64,000 nucleotides of DNA from JBMOMT01 sp049324835 (lineage in GTDB: Bacteria; Chloroflexota; Anaerolineae; CAYNKW01): contig JBMOMT010000040.1 of the NCBI GenBank assembly GCA_049324835.1, positions 124,001 to 188,000 of the forward strand. Direction: 5' to 3'. The notes beneath the pieces were generated by a model. That model saw only the letters and a program-made list of their open reading frames with translations. It did not search any database and was not told the origin of the DNA. The position numbers were made by a program, and so were the translations under genes. This document shows positions 27,089 to 38,400 of the stretch, one piece after another; the stretch's first letter is position 1, and every line of letters starts with the position of its first letter.

Positions 27089-28627
27089 TCACCTCAACCA
27101 GATGGCATCGTATTCGTCGTAGCGATTACCGCTGATGTTACGCGCCGCGCTGCCGTCGGCGTTGGCCAGCCACACCTGCCGCTGCCCCGGATCACCCGTA
27201 TGGTAGACGATGAACCGACCATCGGGGCTGAGATAGCCGCTGCCTGTGGGTGATGCCACCTGCCGGTTGGCGGCAAACTCGTAGGCCCAACGCCCGGTGA
27301 GCAAGGCCACGCGACCACCATCCGCATCCATGATATAGATCGCCGGATCACCCCGCCGGTTGGAGAAAAAGGCGATACGGCCAGCCAGCTCTGCCGGCAG
27401 TATCGATGGCGTGGACGTGGGCGGCTGAATCGTCGGTAGATCGGCCAGATAGATAAAATAGGGCGTGGGCGTGGGTGTAAAAGTGGGTGTGGCCGTCCAG
27501 ACGTTGCCCGCTGTGGGGGTGGGCGTGCCGGTCAGGACAGCCTGGGCAGTGGCGATCATGTCCCACGCTTCGGCGGTGGCCTCGTTGGCCGGCGTGGGCG
27601 TGGGCGTGACGATGACCGGCGTCACCCAGTTGGCCGGCAGCGGCGTGGGTGTGCCCACGGTGGTGGCCCAGGCCGTGGCGGTGAGCGCATTGGCTGCCGC
27701 GGTAGCGATGTTGCCCGGCGTGGGAGCCGGCGTGATGATGACATAGGTCGGCGTGGGCGTGCCAAGTCCAGAAATGCGTTCTGCCGTAGCCGTGACGGCC
27801 ACAGCCGGCGGCGACACCGCCAGACGCAGGATCGGCCCCCGGCCCGCGCTCTCGGCACCGTAACCGCTGTCCCAGCCAAACAGATTGTCCGCGCCAGAAA
27901 CAGGGCCATCGATCCGAAAAGAGAGCACCCCGCGCGCGATGCGCTTCTCCAGTTCGGCCCGCTGCCCGGCATCCAACACAAAAACCTGTTCCACCCCCCG
28001 ACCCAGATCGCTGCCAGACAGCACAGGTGAAAGGGTAAAGTCCACGGCGGCCTCGTGAATCTGCGCATAGCTGTGAAGCGGCCATTCCGGATCGATCTCG
28101 GGGCTCAGCAGTTGAACCGCCCAATTGCCCTCACGGGCCAAACGGCTATCGTCCAGGCCGGTGAGTTCCACAGCGGCATAGTGCACCGAAGAACCGGGCG
28201 CGATGAACGAAACATCGAACTGAAACGACCCGTGATACACCTGGCCTGCCAGCACGCCGGTGTAGAGAAAAGACTCACCAAAGTGATTGCCTTGCTCATC
28301 GCTCACCACCCAGCCCACCCGGTTGACATTGGGTGTGAGGGCGTAGATGATGCCGCCCTGGGGCGGCAGCAGTGTGGGCGTGGGGCGCGATGTGGGCGTC
28401 GGTGTGGGCGTGCGGCTTGCCGTCGGCGAGGGCGTCGGTGTGGCGGTAGCCGTGCGTACCGCCGTCGGGGTCGGTGCTGGGGTTTGCGGCGGCTGCCCGG
28501 CGCGATCCAGCAGCGGCAAGCCGAACTGCAAAGCTGCCAGCGTCAGCAACGTGGCGCCCAGCACGATCAGGGCTTTGGCCCAGAAGGGCATATCCTGAAA
28601 AAAACCGATCAACGAGGAACGTCTCAT
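27089..28627 (-). CDS. Membrane-anchored protein with TolB/PD40-like C-terminus
   Basis: 512 residues. A short basic N-terminus and one hydrophobic segment (about 17-35) anchor it, with the rest outside. After a Thr-Pro linker, a beta-rich DNRLRE-like region (about 90-275) follows. Then comes a long low-complexity stretch (about 280-410) with repeats of the type TPANEATAEAWDMIATAQA, common in secreted or kinase-linked proteins of this phylum. The C-terminus has PD40/TolB-type blades (RIAFFSNRRGDPAIYIMDADG, here 21 residues split as RIAFFSNRRGDP and AIYIMDADGG; then GYLSPDGRFIVYHTG). A TATAAT-like box lies at 28668-28663 without a clear -35. Function is unknown; a sensor or scaffold at the surface is possible. 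Confidence 0.78.
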   Translation of the reverse strand: MRRSSLIGFFQDMPFWAKALIVLGATLLTLAALQFGLPLLDRAGQPPQTPAPTPTAVRTATATPTPSPTASRTPTPTPTSRPTPTLLPPQGGIIYALTPNVNRVGWVVSDEQGNHFGESFLYTGVLAGQVYHGSFQFDVSFIAPGSSVHYAAVELTGLDDSRLAREGNWAVQLLSPEIDPEWPLHSYAQIHEAAVDFTLSPVLSGSDLGRGVEQVFVLDAGQRAELEKRIARGVLSFRIDGPVSGADNLFGWDSGYGAESAGRGPILRLAVSPPAVAVTATAERISGLGTPTPTYVIITPAPTPGNIATAAANALTATAWATTVGTPTPLPANWVTPVIVTPTPTPANEATAEAWDMIATAQAVLTGTPTPTAGNVWTATPTFTPTPTPYFIYLADLPTIQPPTSTPSILPAELAGRIAFFSNRRGDPAIYIMDADGGRVALLTGRWAYEFAANRQVASPTGSGYLSPDGRFIVYHTGDPGQRQVWLANADGSAARNISGNRYDEYDAIWLR

Positions 28628-28712
28628 GTCTGCAAAGCTGTCCTGGCGCTCAAATCTTGTCCATTATAACCTGGGAAAGTAAGATAGCCGTTAAAGACAG
28701 GTTAGGAAACGG

Positions 28713-29492
28713 TTAGAAACGGCCCGGCAGGGCGCTCAAAAAGCGGCTCACGGCGTCTGCCACCTGCCGCGGGCGCTCCAGCATGACCATGTGACCGGCA
28801 TTCTCTAGCAGCTCAATGTGCGCCGTGGGGATCTGCTGCGCCAGCAAGCGGGCATACTTGACCGGCGTCAGTCGATCTGCCGTGCCGGTGATCACCAGCG
28901 CCGGAGCGCGCACCTCACCCAGGCGATCCATGACGTCAAAAGTATCACAGGCCACGAAATCGCCGTGCATCACCTGCTGCGGCGTCTGCGCCAGCACCTG
29001 CTGCCCTTGCTGCCTGAGCAGCGGAGAGGCATCGGGGCTGTAGACCCAGTCGACCATCGACGACACGGCTGTTTCGAAATCTTCCAGGATAGCCTGTAAA
29101 ATGGCGGGAGCCACGCGCAGCCTGGCTCCGGTCCCGATCAGCACCAACGCCTGCACACGATCCGGATAGGACAATGCCATCTGCTGGGCGATAGCGCCAC
29201 CCATCGAATGGCCCACCATCACGGCCTGTTCCAGTTGCAGCGCGTCCAGAAAATCGCTCAGAACAGCCGCATAACCCTCGATGCTGCGACAGCCCTCACC
29301 CGCAGAACGACCGTGCCCGGGCAGATCCAACACATAGACCGACGCCCCCGGTAACTGTCGAATCTCCACCGGCCAGTTCAGGTGGCTGCCGCCCGCGCCG
29401 TGCACACAAACCAGCGATGGCGCGCCTTGCGGCAGCGTCCTGGATCGGTGGTGGGCGTAGAAAATACTCTCCTGAAGTTGGGCGTACGGCAT
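28713..29492 (-). CDS. Alpha/beta-fold hydrolase
   Basis: 259 residues with the complete alpha/beta-hydrolase set: oxyanion region HGAGGSHLNW (31-40), nucleophile elbow GHSMGG (Ser96), acid in ITGTADRLTP (Asp206) and base in NAGHMVML (His234). No signal peptide, so cytoplasmic. It starts 16 bases after the stop of the large glycoside hydrolase gene and is probably cotranscribed. It could be an esterase that removes acyl groups from imported oligosaccharides, but the family is broad. Confidence 0.88.
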   Translation of the reverse strand: MPYAQLQESIFYAHHRSRTLPQGAPSLVCVHGAGGSHLNWPVEIRQLPGASVYVLDLPGHGRSAGEGCRSIEGYAAVLSDFLDALQLEQAVMVGHSMGGAIAQQMALSYPDRVQALVLIGTGARLRVAPAILQAILEDFETAVSSMVDWVYSPDASPLLRQQGQQVLAQTPQQVMHGDFVACDTFDVMDRLGEVRAPALVITGTADRLTPVKYARLLAQQIPTAHIELLENAGHMVMLERPRQVADAVSRFLSALPGRF

Positions 29493-29508
29493 TTAAACCT
29501 GCTCCCTA

Positions 29509-32466
29509 TCACTTGGGCATGCTGGCCAGGGCGTGAAAGGCTGGCCGCGGCGACCAATCCGGATAGACAATGCCAAAACCGGCTTTTTCGTCGAACCGGC
29601 CCGAAGCGGGGCCATAGTTCAGGTTCCACAGGAACATCGGCCCTACCCAGCCCCAGGCCTTGGCCATCTGGTAGGCGCGCACGATGTAACTGGCCTGGGC
29701 CTCTTCGGTGTTATTGTTGGCATACTCGTAGCCCGAGGGCGGCGGCGCGCCCAGTCCGTGAAACGACGACCAGCCGAACTCGGTGGGCCACAACCGTTTG
29801 GCCCCATCACCATTGACCACCATGATGGTGCGATACTCTTCCATCGTGCTGCGGAAGAAAAAACTGGGGTGATCGTTGTGCGATGGCCCGGCCGGCCCCT
29901 CGCCGAGTTTCGAATCTGGCGGGTTGGCAAAACCACTGGGATGCACGCCCACCGCGTCGCAGTAATAACGCAGGCCGGCGTTGTACATCTGCTGCAAATA
30001 AGTGCGGTCGTCGATGGCAATCGCGCCGTCGTTGACGCCGGTGGGCGTGGGCGCGCCAGAGACAACCACGGCGGCGGGGTCCTGGGCCTTGATGGCCTGG
30101 TGGGCCAGTTTGAGCATCTGCACGTAACGGTTGGCGTCGATTGGCTCGCGACCCCACTCGTAATAGAGATTCTGCTCGTTCCAGATCTCGTAGGCCTGCA
30201 CCCGCCCCCGGTAGCGGGCAGCCATCGCACCCACAAAATCGGCGTAATCCTGGAGGTTGGCCGGCGGCCCTTCGACGCTCAGATCGGTGCCGGGAGGCCG
30301 CGCCCAGACCGGCGCTTTGACCACGCTGAGCAGCAACTTGACCCCGTTCAACTGCGCCGCCTCCACCAGCCGGTCGATCTCGGCCCAGTTGTACTGTCCC
30401 TTGGCGCCCTCGTGATTCTTCCACTCGATCTGCACCTTGAGCCAGCGAAAACCGAGCTGCTGGATAGCGCCCAAGATCGGGCCCAGGTCCTGACCGACGG
30501 CGTGAGCCTGGATGCCGTAATCAAAGCCCTGACCCACCGAAGGACTCACCGGCGCGGCCGGCGCCACAGGTGGGCTGGTAGGTCGGGGGGTGGGCGTAGA
30601 GGCAACCCAACGTGTTGGCGTGGCGGTGGCGGTTGGGGTGGCGGTGGGAGTGCTGGTGGGTGTAGGGGTAGCCGTCGGAGTGGCGGTGGCGGTGGGCGTG
30701 GGGGTGTACGGCACCACACGCACCACGGCCACCTCTTTTTCACCCACCGGCTGCCCATCGGCGGCGATGACCGCCGAGTACTCGTAAACGCCAGGGGTGG
30801 CAGGGGCCGTCCAGACCACGGCAGCGTCGTCCAGCGCGCGGGTGGCCTGCGCCAACTGGCCACCGGCGGCGCTGTTGACCTCCCACACTACGGTAAAGGT
30901 GGTTTGTTGCGGCTGCAACATACCACCTACGTAGCCCTGAACCACGCGCCAAAGGGCAGGATCGCTCATCGGATCGGCCAGACGCTCGATGACCACACCC
31001 CGCAGATGGTGAGCTGCCACCATCTGCAGCTGGTAAGACAGGCTGGCCTCGTTCGCCAACCAGACGCTGTGCAGCCCGGCATTCTCGTCGCGATAACTGA
31101 ACCAATAGGTCTGGATGTGCTCGTCGAATTGTATACCCGGCGAGTCGGCGAGATGCGGCAGCGACAGGGCCAGCTCTTCGTTCGGCGACAGGCTCCGGCC
31201 GGCGAGATCGGCGCCGAGACAGCTCAACCGCGCCAGCGCGCCGCTGTACGAGATAGGGGTCAGGTCATCGCTGCTCTGTTCGATGCCCTGCGCGCTGATG
31301 ACCAGTTGCAGCTTGCGCCGATCCACCTGCCGCGCCGCCCAGACCAGCAACTGCTCCACCGGCCCGGCCGCCGCAAAGGCCTGCGGATCGGTGGGCGTCG
31401 GGATCAACAACACATCGGCCACCTGCCCCAATGCCAGCCAGTCGTAAGCGCCGGTGTCCCAATCGGCGGCGGAAATCTGTGTGGGCCAGGCCAGCCGCAC
31501 GTTCAACGTGCGGCCGCCAGCGTGGAGCTGCTCCGCCAGGTCTCGAACCAGGTCCGTAAAGGCCGGCCGCAGGCCCGCCTCCAGGTCGCGGTAGTCTAAC
31601 ACCAGGCCGGAATAGCCCCCATCGCGGGCCAGAGCCACCAGCGCCGCGACGTTTTTCTGCGCCAGCACCGCATGGCTCAACACATTGTTGACCTGATCGG
31701 CGCGCACCACGCCGGCGGCATCGACGTTGCTGACCACCGGCAGCACAAGCGCTGCGCCGCCCGCCTCCGTCGTAGCATCGACCGGACTCAGCGCGCCGTT
31801 TTCGTCCAGACAGGCCGCCAGCCGATAAACCTCGGCCAGCAGGCCCTCGGCCTCGGCGGGCAGTGCGGCCACGGCTGTCAGATCGGTAGACACCACCGGC
31901 AGTGGTGATGGCGTCTGCACGAGGGCAAAAGCCGCCAGTTGTGGCAGTGTCTCCAGCCGGGCCACCACCAGGCCATCGGCTTCGATGACAGCGCTGGGCA
32001 GCCAGCGCCAGGTTTCTCCGTTCCAGGTGTAGAGATCCAGGGTGTGATAGGGTTCGGCATCGTTGGGAATGGGCAGGCTGAGCAGGGCGTCGCGCGGCGC
32101 GGCTCCCCGGCGTTGGATCTCGTAGAGGGGGCTTTTCATCGCCAGCTCGAAAGGCAGAGTGGTCACTGCCGGCAGCAGGTGTTCGTCGACCAGCCCTTCC
32201 AAAAAATTGAGCCGCGGCACAGAGGTCATCTTGAGGCGCAGCGTATCCGGCAGCGACTGTTCCGGCACCGTCACCTGAGCGCCGTCCGGGTCTGCCACCG
32301 ACCAGAGCGGCGAGCGTCCCTGGCCGATGGTGGTAAAACCCGCCAGCAACAGGCGATTGCCCAGCGAAATGGGTGGCAGCAGCAATCCGGCCACGATCAG
32401 CGCCGGAATGAGGATCCAGCGGCTCAGCTCGACCAAACGATTCTCTTGCGGGGCTGTTGGGGGCAT
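29509..32466 (-). CDS. Membrane-anchored glycoside hydrolase: degenerate GH18-like half plus clan GH-A domain
   Basis: 985 residues. One N-terminal hydrophobic segment (about 14-34) is followed by a beta-rich module (PIPNDAEPYHTLDLYTW) and a YaaH/GH18-like barrel (about 220-520) in which the catalytic Glu is replaced (LVLDYRDLE, Arg293). An Ig-like module (about 535-605) and a Thr-Pro linker come next. The C-terminal GH-A domain (about 650-985) has acid/base Glu764 in EIWNEQN and nucleophile Glu896 in WPTEFGW. It probably cuts a glycan at the outer surface. The full layout is repeated in the gene at 35498-38518. RBS AAGGA lies 7 bases before the ATG, only 31 bases after the gene upstream. Confidence 0.85.
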   Translation of the reverse strand: MPPTAPQENRLVELSRWILIPALIVAGLLLPPISLGNRLLLAGFTTIGQGRSPLWSVADPDGAQVTVPEQSLPDTLRLKMTSVPRLNFLEGLVDEHLLPAVTTLPFELAMKSPLYEIQRRGAAPRDALLSLPIPNDAEPYHTLDLYTWNGETWRWLPSAVIEADGLVVARLETLPQLAAFALVQTPSPLPVVSTDLTAVAALPAEAEGLLAEVYRLAACLDENGALSPVDATTEAGGAALVLPVVSNVDAAGVVRADQVNNVLSHAVLAQKNVAALVALARDGGYSGLVLDYRDLEAGLRPAFTDLVRDLAEQLHAGGRTLNVRLAWPTQISAADWDTGAYDWLALGQVADVLLIPTPTDPQAFAAAGPVEQLLVWAARQVDRRKLQLVISAQGIEQSSDDLTPISYSGALARLSCLGADLAGRSLSPNEELALSLPHLADSPGIQFDEHIQTYWFSYRDENAGLHSVWLANEASLSYQLQMVAAHHLRGVVIERLADPMSDPALWRVVQGYVGGMLQPQQTTFTVVWEVNSAAGGQLAQATRALDDAAVVWTAPATPGVYEYSAVIAADGQPVGEKEVAVVRVVPYTPTPTATATPTATPTPTSTPTATPTATATPTRWVASTPTPRPTSPPVAPAAPVSPSVGQGFDYGIQAHAVGQDLGPILGAIQQLGFRWLKVQIEWKNHEGAKGQYNWAEIDRLVEAAQLNGVKLLLSVVKAPVWARPPGTDLSVEGPPANLQDYADFVGAMAARYRGRVQAYEIWNEQNLYYEWGREPIDANRYVQMLKLAHQAIKAQDPAAVVVSGAPTPTGVNDGAIAIDDRTYLQQMYNAGLRYYCDAVGVHPSGFANPPDSKLGEGPAGPSHNDHPSFFFRSTMEEYRTIMVVNGDGAKRLWPTEFGWSSFHGLGAPPPSGYEYANNNTEEAQASYIVRAYQMAKAWGWVGPMFLWNLNYGPASGRFDEKAGFGIVYPDWSPRPAFHALASMPK

Positions 32467-32497
32467 GGTTTGTCCTTCTGGCTGGGCAGATCCTGCT

Positions 32498-33715
32498 TTA
32501 CGGTTTGGGCATCGCTTTCAGGCGCAGATAGGCCGGACGAAGCTCGGCCAGGGGCCAGCCGGGCCCGGTGATGGCCCACCAATACTGCTCGTCGTCCGGC
32601 GTCCAGTGATGGTCGCTGAGATAGATCAGGCTCATCAGACCGATCCAGGGTTGCCAGTGATAACGGGCGTATTGATAGGCCCGCACCAGATAATCGGCCT
32701 TTTCCTCCTCTGTCACTGCATGCCAGTGATAGGGCGAATCGGGACGGGGATCGCTGGTCCAGCCGAACTCGAGCACCGCCACCTGTTTGGCGGCGTCGCC
32801 GTTCTGCACCATCACCTGGCGTATGTCTTCTATGTGCCGGAAACAATAGACCCGCCGCCGCTCCTCCGGGCTGGGATCGCCGTTGTTCAACGCCGGATCG
32901 CCTGCCACGACGGTGGGATCGATCTCTGGCGGGGCCTTGTAACCCGCGCCGTGGACGCCCAGCACGTCGAAAAAGGCCGCCGCGCCGGCATCGTACATCT
33001 GCTGCAAAAAGACCGTGTCTGGCACGGCGAGATCGTCCCAGCGCGTGGTGGGCGCCAGCCCGGCCGAGATGACGATGGCCTGCGGGTCGACGGCCTTGAT
33101 GCGGCGGTAGGCCACCTCCAGCAGCGCCACGTACTGCGCAGCGTTGGGCGGCTGCCCGCCCCACTCGCGGGCCAGGTTGGGCTCGTTCCAGACCTGGTAG
33201 GCCTGAATACGACCCCGGTAGCGGCCAGCCAGGGCGGCCATCAGATCGCCGTAATCCTCGTAATTCTGTGGCGGGCCGTTCTCGGCGGTGCTGGCCCACA
33301 CCGGCTGGTGATCCACCCGCACCACCATGTTGAGGCCATAAGCCTGCGCCTGCTGCACGATGCGATCCGGCACCGTCCAGTCCAGGTGATCCTTACCCGC
33401 GCCCTCGATATCGCGCCAGCCAAAATTGACCTTGACCCAGCCAAAGCCGGCGTCGCGCACCAGGCCCAGGTCGCGGTCGGCGACATCGGGCTTCCACCAG
33501 GGAAAGACCTGCATGCCGTAGGCCGGCGAATCCATGAGCGCCACGACCGCCGGCGTGGCCGTAGGCGTCTCCGCCGGCCGGGCCGTCCAGGTGGCAGTTC
33601 TGGACATGGCGGCCGGGGCGATGCTGGCACAACTCTGGCCGATCAGCCCGACCACCGTCAGGATGGTCAGCGAGAAAAACAGATTGACGATCAGCTTGGG
33701 CATGGCGTGATCCAT
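32498..33715 (-). CDS. Exported clan GH-A glycoside hydrolase (short form)
   Basis: 405 residues. An N-terminal export signal (LIVNLFFSLTILTVVGLIGQSC) written in two parts, LIVNLFFSLTI and LTVVGLIGQSC, may end in a poor lipobox. The single catalytic barrel has VWNEPNLAREWG (acid/base Glu178) and VLEFGWTSD (nucleophile Glu316), with a spacing close to that of its three neighbours. It is the most diverged of the four tandem GH-A copies and has no GH18-like half. It lies 31 bases upstream of the 985-residue gene, in the same transcript. Substrate unknown; GH5- and GH39-like families are both possible. Confidence 0.85.
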   Translation of the reverse strand: MDHAMPKLIVNLFFSLTILTVVGLIGQSCASIAPAAMSRTATWTARPAETPTATPAVVALMDSPAYGMQVFPWWKPDVADRDLGLVRDAGFGWVKVNFGWRDIEGAGKDHLDWTVPDRIVQQAQAYGLNMVVRVDHQPVWASTAENGPPQNYEDYGDLMAALAGRYRGRIQAYQVWNEPNLAREWGGQPPNAAQYVALLEVAYRRIKAVDPQAIVISAGLAPTTRWDDLAVPDTVFLQQMYDAGAAAFFDVLGVHGAGYKAPPEIDPTVVAGDPALNNGDPSPEERRRVYCFRHIEDIRQVMVQNGDAAKQVAVLEFGWTSDPRPDSPYHWHAVTEEEKADYLVRAYQYARYHWQPWIGLMSLIYLSDHHWTPDDEQYWWAITGPGWPLAELRPAYLRLKAMPKP

Positions 33716-33741
33716 AGTGTCTTTTTGGCGTTACTCAGCCT

Positions 33742-33838
33742 ACCCTCCCGCAGGCTGTCAAACCGCTTAAAGTCGTTCGTCGCCAGTGGTACTTTACCCG
33801 GTTTTTGCCTGAATCCGCCGTCAAGCCTGCGGGAGGGT
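33742..33838. repeat. Intergenic inverted repeat
   Basis: ACCCTCCCGCAGGCT (33742-33756) recurs inverted at 33824-33838, with a 67-base spacer. It fills the gap between two glycoside hydrolase genes. There is no T-run; it may be a small non-autonomous or extragenic palindromic element. Confidence 0.75.
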
Positions 33839-33847
33839 GAGCATTTA

Positions 33848-35344
<1,497 letters not shown>

Positions 35345-35387
35345 AATAACCCCCCTACCGATGAATAACTGACCAGAGACGACACCA

Positions 35388-35421
35388 GCCTGGAGCACGG
35401 GCGGCAACCCGTGCTCCAGGC
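35388..35421. repeat. Intergenic perfect hairpin
   Basis: GCCTGGAGCACGGG (35388-35401) and its exact complement (35408-35421) around a 6-base loop. It lies between two cotranscribed glycoside hydrolase genes. Without a T-run it is more likely an extragenic palindrome or mRNA-stability element than a terminator. Confidence 0.75.
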
Positions 35422-35497
35422 CGGTAGAGACATGTCAAAGCCAGGTGTTTGCCACGCCAACGCTCTTCACAGCGTCAGGAACCTCTCGCCCTGTGGC

Positions 35498-38400
35498 TCA
35501 CTTGGGCATCGACTGCAAAGCATAAAAGGCCGGCCGTGGCACCCAGTTGGGATACAAGATGCCAAAGGCGGCCTTTTCGTCCTGCGCGCCAGAGGCCGGG
35601 CCAAAGTTGAGGTTCCACAAGAACATCGGCCCCACCCAGCCCCACTCTTTGGCCATCTGATAGGCGCGCACGACCCACTGGGCCTGCTCGTCTTCGGTGT
35701 TGTCGGCGGCGTAACCGTAACCCGGCGCCGGGTCGACGCCCAGGCCGTGCACCGAGGCCCAGCCGAACTCGGTGGGCCAGAGCCGTTTGGCGCCGTCGCC
35801 GTAGGTCACCATGATGTTGCGGTAGCCTTCCATCGTAGCCCGGAAGCTCCAACTGTGGTGGCGGTTGGTAAAGGGCCCGGTAAAGCTGGCGGTGCTATCG
35901 TTGTAGGTTTGCCAGTCGGCGTCGGGCGGCACGTTAAAGCCGCTGGGGTGAACGCCGACGCCATCACAATAGTTCTTGAGGCCGGCCTGGTACATCTGCT
36001 CCAGGTAGACCATGTCGTCGATGGCGATGTGGCCGTCGTTGACGCCGGTGGGTGTCATAGCGCCGCTGATGACGTAGGCCTGCGGGTCGGCAGCCTTGAT
36101 GGCCTGGTAGGCCAGTTTGAGCATCTCGACGTAACGCGAGGCGCTGAGCGGCTCGTTGCCCCATTCGTAGTGCAAGTTCTGCTCGTTCCAGATCTCGTAG
36201 GCCCAGATGCGGTTCTTGAAATGGGCCGCCATCGCGCCCAAAAAGTCGGCAAAGTCCTGCGGGTTCTGCGGCGGGCCTTCCACGCTCATATCGCCGCCCG
36301 GACGGGCCCAGCCGGGCGCTTTGACCACACTGACCAGCACGTGGATACCCTCTGCCTGGCAGGCCCCCACCACACGCTCGATGTCACCCCAGCCATAGAC
36401 ACCCTTTTGGGGTTCGTAATTCTTCCATTCCACCTGCACCTTGAGCCACTTGAAGCCCAACGATTTGATCTGTGAGATGATCGGCTCCATCTGTTGGCCC
36501 CAGGCGTGCGCCTGAATGCCATACGAAAAGGGCTCACCCACGCTGGGTGAAGGGGCCGCCGGTTGCGGCGGCTGCGCTGGCTGCGCCTTTTGGGTGGGGG
36601 TGGGCGTGGGCGGCACGGGGGTGGCCGTCGGTGTGGGGGTGGCCGTCGGCGGCAACGTGGGGGTGGCCGTCGGCGTCGGCGTGTGGGTGGGCGTGGGGGT
36701 GGGAGTCGGCGTGTGGGTGGGCGTGGGGGTGGGTTCGGCCACACTGAACACCGCCGCCTCACCTTCGGCCACCGGCTGCCCATCGACGGCGATGACGGCA
36801 TTCATCTCGTAAGGGCCGGGCGTCTTGGGCGCCTGCCAGACGATCTGAGATTGATCCAGGCCGGAGGTGGTTTCCGATAGTTTACCCCCGGCGGCGCTGT
36901 GAACTTGCCACACCACGGCGAATTCGGTTTGCTGCGGCGCCAGCGAGCCGCTGCGATAGGCGGCCGCCACACCCCAGATCTGGAGATCGTTGCCCGGCGC
37001 GATGAGGTTGTCCAGCGCCACGCCGCGCAGGTTAAAGCGAGCAGCCAGTTGCAGTTTGTGCGCCAGGCTCACCTTGTTCTCCAGCCAGACGGTGCGCTGC
37101 ACGCCGAGATCGTCGACATAGCTGAACCAGTAGGTCTGAGTGCTCTCGTCGAAAAGGACGCCGGAGGTCTCTTTGAGCGCAGACAACGAAAAACTCACCG
37201 CATCGCCGGGGTCGAAAACGGTCTGACTGCCCTCCAGGGCGATGCGGCTCAACGGCGTCAACGACTCGATGTAGGACAGCGGCAACAAGCCGCCGTTGGC
37301 CTGCTCCACACTGCGCGTGTTAAAGACCAGTTGCAGCTTGAAACGATCCACCTGTCCAAGGGCCCATCGAATCATCTGCTCTGCCGAGCCGCCGGCCACA
37401 AAAGCCTGCGGGTCCATCGAAACCGGGATCTTGACTGCATCCGCTGCCCGGCCCAAGGCGGGCAGATCGTAAGCGCCGCTGTCCCAATCATGCAGCGACA
37501 ATTGCACCGGGCGCTCGACGCGCACGCTGAGCAAATGCCCGGCCTGGTGCAGACGGGCTGCCAGCTCGGTGACAAACAGGGTGTAACTGTCTCGCAGTTC
37601 GGGGTTGATGCGCCGGTAATCCAGCTCGACGCCCGGATACCCCTCCTGGGCCACGAAATCGGCGATGGCTCGCACGTGTTTCTGGCGCAGCACGGCATGG
37701 GTCAGCACTTCTTCGATGGCCTCGCTGCGAACCAGGTTGTCTTCACTCCAGTTGCGGATGGCCGGCATGACCAGATAACTCTCGGCGGGCTGGAGCAGAG
37801 ACGTGGTGCGCTGCATCAACTGGCCGCCGTCGCCCAGGTATAGACCCACCGGGTTGACCTCGGTGAGGGTCTGCAGGGCATCGGCAGGCAGGGCGGCGCT
37901 CGCCGGTAGATCGGTCGCCACCAGCGGCACCGGTGGGCTGGTCTGCACCACCGCCACGGCCAGCTCTTGCGGCAGTGGATTCAGCAGGCCCTCGATCCGA
38001 TCATCGTCCTGGGAGACCTGACCGGGCAGCCATCGCCAGGCCTGACCGTCCCAGCCATAAAGATCCAGCGTTTCGTAAGGCTCCGACTCGTTGGGAATGG
38101 GGATGGAAAAGCGACCAGAGGCAGCGGCCTCACCGCGGCTCTGGATGTGATAAAGTGGGCTTTTGATCGTCAGATTAGCCGGCAGGGCTTCGGCGGCCGC
38201 GATGAATTTTTTGCCCGCCGAGCCTTCCAGAAAGTTGAGCCGGGGCACAGAAGCAAGCTTGAGCTTGAGATTTTCGAGCGGCGAATCTGGGTCCACGCTC
38301 AGTTGCGCGCCATCCGGGTCTTCTATCGACCAGGTATCGCCGCCGATGGTGGTATAACCGATGGCAGCGATGCGTTCGGCCAGGGAGACCGGCGGCAAAA

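Noticed and set aside
29533..31599. A 688-codon plus-strand frame over the 985-residue hydrolase
   Set aside because: Same cause; no start context and no recognisable protein features.
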